DNA of 19,910 bases from SFTJ01 sp045613305 (GTDB lineage Bacteria; Bacteroidota; Bacteroidia; Bacteroidales; Muribaculaceae), in NCBI GenBank assembly GCA_045613305.1, contig JAZLAU010000018.1, positions 1 through 19,910 on the forward strand, in the 5' to 3' direction. This document shows, piece after piece, positions 14,971 through 19,910 of the stretch. Position 1 is the stretch's first letter. Each line of letters begins with the position of its first letter. The notes below the pieces were generated by a model. That model was given only the letters and a program-made list of their open reading frames with translations, was not told the DNA's origin and searched no databases. The translations under genes were made by a program, and so were the position numbers.

Positions 14971-16614
14971 ATGAACGACGCGAAATTTCATAGTTTTGGC
15001 CGCGATGTGTCAGCGAGCGAATTGCCCGAGCGCTTCACCTATCCGTTTTGTTATCAGCCTCACCCGTTGTGTGTGGAGGCTGCAGAGCGTGTGAAGCAAT
15101 ATGTGGGCACTCGAGCCGATTGGGCCTACGAAATCAATAAAGGCAAAATGCTTGGTGTGCTTGTGGCGCAGTCGGCACAGGGGGAGATTGGGTTTTTTGC
15201 TGCATTCTCGGGCAACATCTGCCACAGCAATAACCACGATTTCTTTGTGCCTCCGGTTTATGACCTTTTGGACCCCGACGGAGAGTTTTGCCGGGGTGAA
15301 GCCGAGATTTCGGCGATTAATAACGAAATTAATCGTATGCTTGCCGATACGTGCTATGCAGACAATAAACGACGGTTGGCCGACTTGCAGCGCGATGCTC
15401 AAGAAGGGGTGGAACGATTTCGTGCCGAAATGAAACTTAAAAAACAGCAGCGCGAGGCCATAAGAGCGGCAGGCAATGTAACCCCCGAACAAGAGGCCGC
15501 AATGATTGCCCAAAGCCAGTTTATGAAAGCCGAACTTAAGCGCCTTCAGAAGGCGGCGGCAAGTGTGGTGGGTGAGTCGCCTATAACTAATGAAATTGCC
15601 GAATATGAAGCGCAGATAGAAGCCCTTAAGGCCCAACGCAAGCAAATGTCGGCACGGTTGCAGTGTAGGTTGTTTCAGTTGTTCGTAATACGTAATGCCA
15701 AGGGCGAACAGTGCGACTTGAGCGAAATATTCAAACCCACACCGCAAGGAGTGCCACCGGCAGGGGCGGGAGAGTGTGCTGCACCTAAACTGTTGCAGTA
15801 TGCCTATCTCAACGGCTACGTTCCACGGGCCATGGCAGAATTTTGGTGGGGGCAGTCGCCTACGGCCGAGATTCGTCATCATGGCAGTTTCTATCCTTCG
15901 TGTCGCAGCAAGTGCCTGCCCATCCTTACGTATATGATGCAAGGCCTTGAGGTAGACCCCAATCCGCACGATGCTGCCAGCGAGCAGCCGTTGGTGGTGG
16001 CCTACGACGACCAGTGGCTTACGATAGTGGAAAAACCCTCGGGGATGACCACAGTGCCCGGAAAGTTGGCGTCCGACTCGTTGCTTACTCGCTATGAGGC
16101 AATGTTTCCCGAGGCTCAAGGACCAATGATAGTGCATAGACTTGACATGGCCACATCGGGGCTGATTGTGATAGCGAAAGACAAAAACGTGCATAAGAGT
16201 CTGCAGAGCCAATTTGCCGACCATAGAGTGGTGAAATTGTATGAAGCCTTGCTCAACGGCACGGTGGAAGCCGATAGCGGCACCATAGAATTGCCCATGC
16301 GTCCAAATCCCGACGACCGCCCACGGCAAGTTATCGATTTTGAGAACGGCAAGCGAGCCGTGACTCATTATAGGGTGCTCGAGCGCAAAGGCAATGTGAC
16401 GCGTGTGGAATTTCGGCCTCTGACCGGGCGTACGCATCAATTGCGAATGCACTCGGCGCATAATCTGGGCCTTAATGCTCCGATAGTGGGCGACACGCTT
16501 TACGGAAAAGGCATGGATGGCAATGCGCGCTTGTGCTTGCATGCCAAGTCGCTGCAATTTCAGCACCCGATAACGGGAAAAGAGGTGGTGATAACCGCTC
16601 AGACACCGTTTTGA
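14971..16614 (+). CDS. RluA-family pseudouridine synthase with long N-terminal extension
   Basis: I choose the ATG at 14971 (547 residues); an in-frame TTG at 14944 lies inside the promoter spacer. The C-terminal half (about 335-547) is a complete RluA catalytic domain: VVAYDDQWLTIVEKPSGM, the HRLDMATSG motif with catalytic D392, GRTHQLRMH and the final CLHAKSLQF. It converts uridine to pseudouridine in rRNA or tRNA. The N-terminal 330 residues contain two coiled-coil stretches (about 110-160 and 175-230) and a Cys/His-bearing segment (GECAAPKLLQYAYLNGYVPRAMAEFWWG, RHHGSFYPSCRSKC, about 265-315) found in a long subgroup of this family in gut and marine bacteria. The target base cannot be stated. 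It is a single-gene unit ahead of tRNA-Lys. Confidence 0.9.
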   Translation: MNDAKFHSFGRDVSASELPERFTYPFCYQPHPLCVEAAERVKQYVGTRADWAYEINKGKMLGVLVAQSAQGEIGFFAAFSGNICHSNNHDFFVPPVYDLLDPDGEFCRGEAEISAINNEINRMLADTCYADNKRRLADLQRDAQEGVERFRAEMKLKKQQREAIRAAGNVTPEQEAAMIAQSQFMKAELKRLQKAAASVVGESPITNEIAEYEAQIEALKAQRKQMSARLQCRLFQLFVIRNAKGEQCDLSEIFKPTPQGVPPAGAGECAAPKLLQYAYLNGYVPRAMAEFWWGQSPTAEIRHHGSFYPSCRSKCLPILTYMMQGLEVDPNPHDAASEQPLVVAYDDQWLTIVEKPSGMTTVPGKLASDSLLTRYEAMFPEAQGPMIVHRLDMATSGLIVIAKDKNVHKSLQSQFADHRVVKLYEALLNGTVEADSGTIELPMRPNPDDRPRQVIDFENGKRAVTHYRVLERKGNVTRVEFRPLTGRTHQLRMHSAHNLGLNAPIVGDTLYGKGMDGNARLCLHAKSLQFQHPITGKEVVITAQTPF

Positions 16615-16655
16615 GGGGTGTAAAATCAAATATTTTTAACTTTTTGGCCATAAAG

Positions 16656-16687
16656 TTTGGCAGATTAAAATAAAAGCAGTACCTTTG
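16656..16687 (+). promoter_or_regulatory. Promoter of tRNA-Lys
   Basis: TTTG (16656-16659), a 20-nt spacer and TACCTTTG (16680-16687) match the Bacteroidetes promoter exactly. The transcript should begin about 10 nt before the mature tRNA. Confidence 0.75.
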
Positions 16688-16703
16688 CATCACTTTTGAG
16701 GGA

Positions 16704-16776
16704 GATTCGCTAGCTCAGCAGGTAGAGCATCACACTTTTAATGTGGGGGTCCTGGGTTCGAGCCCCAGGCGGATCA
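16704..16776 (+). tRNA. tRNA-Lys (anticodon TTT)
   Basis: The 73-nt gene folds into a full cloverleaf: acceptor GATTCGC/GCGGATC with one G-T pair, D stem GCTC/GAGC, anticodon stem TCACA/TGTGG with loop CTTTTAA (anticodon 16737-16739), variable GGGTC, and T arm CTGGG/CCCAG with loop TTCGAGC. The CCA end is not encoded. An integrase gene starts 363 nt downstream, so its 3' end probably serves as an attachment site. Confidence 0.96.
16751..16776 (+). other. Probable attachment site (att) in the 3' end of tRNA-Lys
   Basis: Tyrosine-recombinase elements often use the T arm and acceptor 3' half of tRNA genes, and the integrase here follows the tRNA with nothing else between. The exact core cannot be set because the second copy at the other end of the element lies outside the window. 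Confidence 0.5.
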
Positions 16777-16792
16777 CTGGAAAATTAGAACG

Positions 16793-16818
16793 AAGCCACC
16801 TAATCAGGTGGCTTTTTT
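16793..16818 (+). terminator. Intrinsic terminator of tRNA-Lys
   Basis: The arms AAGCCACCT (16793-16801) and AGGTGGCTT (16806-16814) form a perfect stem with a 4-nt loop and run into six T (16813-16818). Confidence 0.9.
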
Positions 16819-16919
16819 CATTTCTATCCTTTTGACACTCAGCGTTTAGCATTTCTTATCAATCTGATTTATAACACTTTAGCAACTTTTGTGCTAATTT
16901 TTTATAGGGTAATTTAGCA

Positions 16920-16951
16920 TTTGGTAGTATTAAAATAGTGTTGTAACTTTG
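16920..16951 (+). promoter_or_regulatory. Promoter of the integrase gene
   Basis: TTTG (16920-16923), a 20-nt spacer and TAACTTTG (16944-16951) match the Bacteroidetes promoter exactly. The -7 box overlaps the first TGGTACA repeat by two bases. The leader would be about 180 nt and carry the other six repeats. Confidence 0.75.
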
Positions 16952-17100
16952 GTACACGAAAAGCAAAAATGTACCAAAATTGTACCACAAAAGGGGGTCA
17001 AAAAAACCTCGATTTTTGCCCCTTTTTCGAGGTTGTGGTACACATTTTAGCAAAGTGTGGTACATTTTTCATCGTGTGTGGTACATATTTTTCTGTACCA
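16950..17100. repeat. Seven-copy TGTACCA/TGGTACA iteron-like array
   Basis: TGGTACA occurs at 16950, 17036, 17058 and 17079; its reverse complement TGTACCA occurs at 16970, 16981 and 17094 (first base given). Copies at 16981 and 17036 extend to a 10-bp perfect inverted repeat, TGTACCACAA with TTGTGGTACA (17033-17042). Copies at 17058 and 17079 share the 10-mer GTGTGGTACA. The array could be arm-type sites for the integrase or excisionase, or operators. Confidence 0.9.
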
Positions 17101-17139
17101 CTCGCACACATTGTTTAACTATTTTAATGCAAAACTGCA

Positions 17140-18282
17140 ATGGCCTTAGAAGCAAGTATCAGAATTATCTATGACCGTCGCAAGAAAGCGTCGGCTACAG
17201 TAAAAGGTGGTGTCGAAATCGAGGTGTATTACAATCGCCAACGTATTCGCTTCGCCACAGGTGTAAATGTACTAAAACAACATTGGAAAGGTGGCATGGT
17301 TGTCAGCCACCCCAAAGCACAAGAGCTGAACGAACAAATCATCAGCTTATACGAAACAATCGACCAACGCATTACTACTATGCGTCGTCGTGGTGTGATT
17401 GACCTTAATTTGCTTAAAGAAGCAAAGGTCGAGGAGGAAAACAATTCTTCTAACTTCCTTGATTGGCTCGAAGAACGCATTTACAAGCGTGATGTCAAGG
17501 AATCCACTCGTCGCCAACACTTCGTTATGCTCGGCGAACTTCGCAAGTTTGGCAAGATTGTCAACTTCCGTGACCTTACCACTCGTAATATTAAGTTGTG
17601 GGACGACTCTTTGCGTGAGCGTCTCGGCACTCAATCTTCCGTGCATGGCTATCACAAGAGATTGAAGCCGTATATCCTTGAAGCTATCCAACTCGAACTT
17701 ATCAAGGACAATCCTTATAATGGTATGAAAATCTCTCGTGGCAAATCTGAGGGCATCAAATATCTCACAGAAGCTGAGCGTAATCGTATTGAACAGCTCG
17801 AAGTATATGGTCCGATAGAAAAGGCTCGTGATATGTTTATATTCTCATGCTACACAGGACTTGCATACTCCGACCTTATCCGTGTCAGCAAGGAATGTAT
17901 CTACGAAGAAAATGGCGAATACTTTATCAAAGACCGCCGTTTGAAGACAAACAATGAGTACACTATTATGCTTTTACCACAAGCATATAATATTCTACTC
18001 AAATATGATTTTAACTTGAACTTGATGACGAACCAAAAGTGTAACGAATATCTGAAGATAATTGCACAACAAGCCGACATTCACATGAATCTTACATTCC
18101 ATGTTGGCCGTCATACATTCGCCACATGGGCATTGTCTAATGGTGTAGATATTGCTACCGTCAAAGATATGCTTGCTCACTCAAGCATTGAAATGACCAT
18201 AACATATGCCAAAGTACTCAATAAACAAGTTGTTGACGGATTTCAAATGCTTAAACGCAAGGCTGCATTTGCCAACAAATAA
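17140..18282 (+). CDS. Tyrosine recombinase/integrase of a mobile element
   Basis: The 380-residue product has the three-part layout of Bacteroidetes integrases: arm-binding N-terminus (about 1-95), core-binding SAM-like domain (about 105-200) and catalytic domain (about 205-370). Catalytic residues seen are K269 (DRRLKT), H321 and R324 (HVGRHTFATW), H347 (MLAHSS) and nucleophile Y356 (TITYAKV). The usual first Arg is replaced by A242 in SCYTGLAYSDL; loss of this Arg is known in Bacteroides integrases such as IntDOT. It should insert and excise the element at tRNA-Lys. A consensus promoter lies about 190 nt upstream, with seven repeats in the leader, and a terminator follows the stop. Confidence 0.93.
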   Translation: MALEASIRIIYDRRKKASATVKGGVEIEVYYNRQRIRFATGVNVLKQHWKGGMVVSHPKAQELNEQIISLYETIDQRITTMRRRGVIDLNLLKEAKVEEENNSSNFLDWLEERIYKRDVKESTRRQHFVMLGELRKFGKIVNFRDLTTRNIKLWDDSLRERLGTQSSVHGYHKRLKPYILEAIQLELIKDNPYNGMKISRGKSEGIKYLTEAERNRIEQLEVYGPIEKARDMFIFSCYTGLAYSDLIRVSKECIYEENGEYFIKDRRLKTNNEYTIMLLPQAYNILLKYDFNLNLMTNQKCNEYLKIIAQQADIHMNLTFHVGRHTFATWALSNGVDIATVKDMLAHSSIEMTITYAKVLNKQVVDGFQMLKRKAAFANK

Positions 18283-18305
18283 ACTTTCGCGTCACATAGA
18301 AGCAA

Positions 18306-18340
18306 AAAAGGATAGCTCAATCGGCTATCCTTTTGCTTTT
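18306..18340. terminator. Bidirectional terminator between convergent genes
   Basis: An 11-bp stem (18306-18316 with 18324-18334) and a 7-nt loop is followed by GCTTTT on the plus strand and by TTGCTT after an A/T-rich arm on the minus strand. It separates the integrase from the convergent repressor gene and can serve both. Confidence 0.8.
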
Positions 18341-18375
18341 ATAGTCATCGTGACCCGGACTGTCAATAAGGTTGT

Positions 18376-18852
18376 TTAATAAAAATTGGAAGTCAATCCT
18401 GCAGAAACATAATGTGTCCTCAAAATCTCATTCTCGTTGCGTAACTTATCTACTTCTGAACGCAAGGACGCAATTTCGGCTAATTGCTCGCTAAACATTT
18501 CAAAAATGGTTTTCACTATTTCGCTCGAATCAATTCTTTTCTCTGCAAGATTTGTCAAGGCTGACAATGATAATACTTTTGGTAATTCAATTTTATCTTC
18601 AGAGGGAGTTTCAGGCTTATTTATCATTTCGCCTACTCCCGTAAGCACCCATTCGGCATTAATCCTTTCATCTAAGCCGCTTAATGTCCTAACGAACTTC
18701 TCTGCAACTGGAGTTTTGCCGTTTAACACTTGGGATAAAACGCAATGGTTATATCCCATTAACTGGGCGATACCCTTCTGCGATTTGGCAACGCGGTTGG
18801 AAATTAACCAATCCACAACACTTCTCACGCGTGCCACTTCTTCTTTAGCCAT
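18376..18852 (-). CDS. XRE-like (phage repressor type) transcriptional regulator
   Basis: The 158-residue product has an N-terminal helix-turn-helix (about 8-60, including KGIAQLMGYNHCVLSQVLNG) followed by the INAEWVLTGVGEM segment (64-76) typical of Bacteroidetes phage-type repressors. A flexible linker (77-92) leads to a leucine/glutamate-rich coiled coil (about 119-146), a probable dimer contact; there is no LexA-like peptidase domain. It is transcribed against the integrase and away from the excisionase-like gene. Its promoter (19005-19036) faces that of the excisionase-like gene, so it probably controls element excision. Confidence 0.82.
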   Translation of the reverse strand: MAKEEVARVRSVVDWLISNRVAKSQKGIAQLMGYNHCVLSQVLNGKTPVAEKFVRTLSGLDERINAEWVLTGVGEMINKPETPSEDKIELPKVLSLSALTNLAEKRIDSSEIVKTIFEMFSEQLAEIASLRSEVDKLRNENEILRTHYVSAGLTSNFY

Positions 18853-18924
18853 ATTTCTCTTTTTTGCATATCCGAGATAGGTTTGCTAAAAATGTAAACA
18901 TTCTCGAATATTGTTTATATTTTG

Positions 18925-18956
18925 TTTGCTTTATTTTTATTCTTGTGTTAACTTTG
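18925..18956 (+). promoter_or_regulatory. Rightward promoter for the excisionase-like gene set
   Basis: TTTG (18925-18928), a 20-nt spacer and TAACTTTG (18949-18956) match the Bacteroidetes promoter exactly. The leader to the ATG at 19086 would be about 120 nt. Confidence 0.7.
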
Positions 18957-19004
18957 CCATTGTTTTGCTAACCAATGTTTAGTATTGTTTAGGTTTTGCG
19001 GTAG

Positions 19005-19036
19005 CAAAGATAAGAACTTTACTTCTAACTAACAAA
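19005..19036 (-). promoter_or_regulatory. Leftward promoter for the repressor gene
   Basis: On the minus strand TTTG (19033-19036), a 20-nt spacer and TATCTTTG (19005-19012) match the consensus exactly. The leader to the ATG at 18852 would be about 145 nt and crosses the rightward promoter. Confidence 0.7.
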
Positions 19037-19085
19037 CATTTTAGCGAAAAAGTTTATATTTCATACTAATAATTGCTAAACACCT

Positions 19086-19349
19086 ATGGAAACTCCCGTA
19101 AATAACAATATCCTCAAAGAAATTAAGAAGTTGTCAACCAAAATTGACAACCTTAGAAAGCTGATTCAAGAGGGCAACCGTAAGGAAGACCGATTGATTA
19201 CTGTACGCGAGGCTGCAAATCTTCTTGGTGTATCGGAATATACCGTGCGTCAGGAAATTCGCGCCGGAAACTTGAAGGCTCAGCGTTCTCAAAACGCCAG
19301 AGCATACAAAATCTCTTATTTAGAAATATTAAAATTGATGTCTTTATGA
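19086..19349 (+). CDS. Excisionase-like helix-turn-helix protein
   Basis: The 87-residue product has a short coiled-coil start (8-30) and a winged HTH of the excisionase/MerR-like 'HTH_17' type at 36-87 (RLITVREAANLLGVSEYTV, then an IRAGNLKAQR wing). Proteins of this kind bend DNA at att sites to favour excision and may also act as regulators. It is the first gene of a rightward set; its stop overlaps the next start (ATGA at 19346-19349), so the two are probably translationally coupled. Targets are not known; the repeat array near the integrase is a candidate. Confidence 0.85.
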   Translation: METPVNNNILKEIKKLSTKIDNLRKLIQEGNRKEDRLITVREAANLLGVSEYTVRQEIRAGNLKAQRSQNARAYKISYLEILKLMSL

Positions 19350-19723
19350 TTCCAACAAGTTCTCCTTCTGCCATGGCTACACCTTATGTAGCTCCTGTTT
19401 TGTCTGTTGTTGATACAACAGTAGTTCCTAACTCTATTCCTTCTAATTCATCACATTCAGTTAATAACCCTCAAAATACTCCTCAAATGTTTACCACTCG
19501 CCAAATCAAAGAGATTGAGTCGAAATTGCTCTACGACTATGTTCACGCAATGCCCTATGTTGACCGCAAATATTTCATCACTAAGGTCGTTGACGAATGT
19601 AAAGTACCTCGTCGCCACTTCTATAACTGGCAAGATGGCTACTCTCGCATTCCTACTTTTGCCAAGAAAATCATTGAAAGCATTGTCGGTTACACTATGT
19701 TTGAAGCTACTATCGGAATGTAA
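19346..19723 (+). CDS. Uncharacterised element protein, coupled to the excisionase-like gene
   Basis: The 125-residue product begins on the ATGA overlap. Residues 1-50 are low complexity, rich in Ser, Thr, Pro, Asn and Val, and probably disordered. Residues 51-125 look like a compact helical domain (RQIKEIESKLLYDYVHAM, VVDECKVPRRHFYNWQDG, FAKKIIESIVG) that could be a small DNA-binding HTH, but I do not recognise the family. Its place between the excisionase-like gene and the primase suggests a role in excision, copy control or regulation. An internal Met start (M10 or M48) is possible but would lose the coupling. Confidence 0.75.
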   Translation: MIPTSSPSAMATPYVAPVLSVVDTTVVPNSIPSNSSHSVNNPQNTPQMFTTRQIKEIESKLLYDYVHAMPYVDRKYFITKVVDECKVPRRHFYNWQDGYSRIPTFAKKIIESIVGYTMFEATIGM

Positions 19724-19758
19724 GTTGTGTTATGATACCACCATAATCTCTTTGTTGT

Positions 19759-19910
19759 ATGATTCCCGAAAGTGTTAAAATACAAATCCACGACCTCGAC
19801 ATAGCCACTGTAATCGGTGGCTATGTTGCCCTAAAACGCAAAGGTCGCTACTATGAATGTTGTTGTCCGTTTCATAACGAGAAAACACCTTCTTTTAAGG
19901 TCAATCCCTC
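19759..19910 (+). CDS. CHC2 zinc-finger primase (DnaG-like), 5' part only
   Basis: The frame starts at the ATG at 19759 and leaves the window at the right edge after about 50 residues. It begins MIPESVKIQIHDLDIATVIG, then GYVALKRKGRYYECCCPFHN and EKTPSFKVNPS. The segment CPFHNEKTPSF is the hallmark of the CHC2 zinc-binding domain at the N-terminus of DnaG-type primases. Mobile elements of Bacteroides often carry such a primase for replication after excision or mobilization. The Toprim domain is not visible, so a short zinc-finger-only form cannot be excluded. It lies 35 nt after the previous stop, in the same direction. Confidence 0.85.
   Translation, partial: MIPESVKIQIHDLDIATVIGGYVALKRKGRYYECCCPFHNEKTPSFKVNP

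Larger units (their letters stand above)
16819..17139. other. Repeat-rich non-coding region between tRNA-Lys and integrase
   Basis: No gene is seen. The region holds four direct copies of TTTAGCA (16845, 16878, 16913, 17046), the integrase promoter (16920-16951), seven copies of TGTACCA/TGGTACA (16950-17100) and a set of nested inverted repeats (16981-17042). It is a likely control and recombination region of the element. Confidence 0.75.
18853..19085. promoter_or_regulatory. Regulatory region with two face-to-face promoters and TGTTTA-type repeats
   Basis: The region holds a plus promoter (18925-18956) and a minus promoter (19005-19036) whose transcripts overlap by about 35 nt. Candidate operator units are TGTTTAG at 18976-18982 and 18986-18992 (10-bp spacing), an inverted pair TGTAAACA (18893-18900) and TGTTTATA (18912-18919), and TGCTAAA at 18884 and 19074. 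Confidence 0.7.
16777..19910. mobile_element. Left end of an integrated mobile element (NBU-like) at tRNA-Lys
   Basis: From the tRNA 3' end to the right edge every gene fits a mobile element: tyrosine integrase, XRE-like repressor, excisionase-like HTH protein, a coupled unknown protein and a CHC2-type primase. This order resembles the mobilizable NBU units of Bacteroides, which also use tRNA 3' ends and carry a primase. No mobilization, conjugation or phage structural gene is inside the window, so a plasmid-like or phage-like island is also possible. The right boundary is not seen. Confidence 0.75.

Noticed and set aside
15010..16629. Open frame of 539 codons on the minus strand opposite the pseudouridine synthase
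   Set aside because: It has no recognisable family, is full of His, Arg and Cys as expected for an antisense shadow, and covers a clear RluA gene.
16981..17042. H-type pseudoknot in the integrase leader
   Set aside because: The second stem would need a connecting loop of zero bases across a stem of about 14 bp, so the two stems can only be alternatives.
16950..17100. CRISPR array
   Set aside because: The units are 7 bp, lie in both directions and have uneven short spacers; no cas gene is present.

Overview
The window looks like a chromosome segment from a gut Bacteroidales bacterium (Muribaculaceae, Prevotella or Bacteroides-like). The evidence is the protein families, many signal peptides and Cys lipoboxes, weak Shine-Dalgarno signals, and repeated matches to the Bacteroidetes promoter (TTTG, 19-20 nt, TAnnTTTG). 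The genus cannot be fixed from the sequence alone.

Layout: (1) 1-169: 5' end of a minus-strand lipoprotein gene, possibly a serpin, whose apparent promoter contains an (AT)11 tract in its spacer. (2) 477-3866: minus-strand housekeeping operon reading iron-type alcohol dehydrogenase, exonuclease III, aminopeptidase P, with a promoter overlapped by a perfect palindrome and an intrinsic terminator. (3) 4087-7160: minus-strand two-gene glycan operon, GH29 alpha-L-fucosidase then a PNGase F-like N-glycanase with an extra N-terminal domain. This looks like an N-glycoprotein deglycosylation pair. (4) 7334-7825: stand-alone DEDDh exonuclease. (5) 8155-10951: two uncharacterised envelope proteins and a CapA-like lipoprotein. 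(6) 11339-14691: plus-strand two-gene operon of a secreted protein with a duplicated galactose-binding-like domain and a GH127-type beta-L-arabinofuranosidase, ending at a clear terminator. (7) 14971-16614: RluA-family pseudouridine synthase with a long N-terminal extension and a promoter almost on its start codon.

(8) 16704-16776 is tRNA-Lys(TTT). Directly after it begins what looks like an integrated mobile element running off the right edge: tyrosine integrase, XRE-like repressor (minus), excisionase-like HTH protein, a coupled protein of unknown function, and the start of a CHC2 zinc-finger primase. Gene content recalls the mobilizable NBU-type units of Bacteroides, but no mobilization gene is visible here.

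The most unusual signals are in the element's non-coding DNA. Seven copies of TGTACCA/TGGTACA lie in 151 bp between the tRNA and the integrase. Two consensus promoters face each other between the repressor and excisionase-like genes, an arrangement like the C/Cox switch of phage P2. No CRISPR array, rRNA, IS element or SusC/SusD pair was found.
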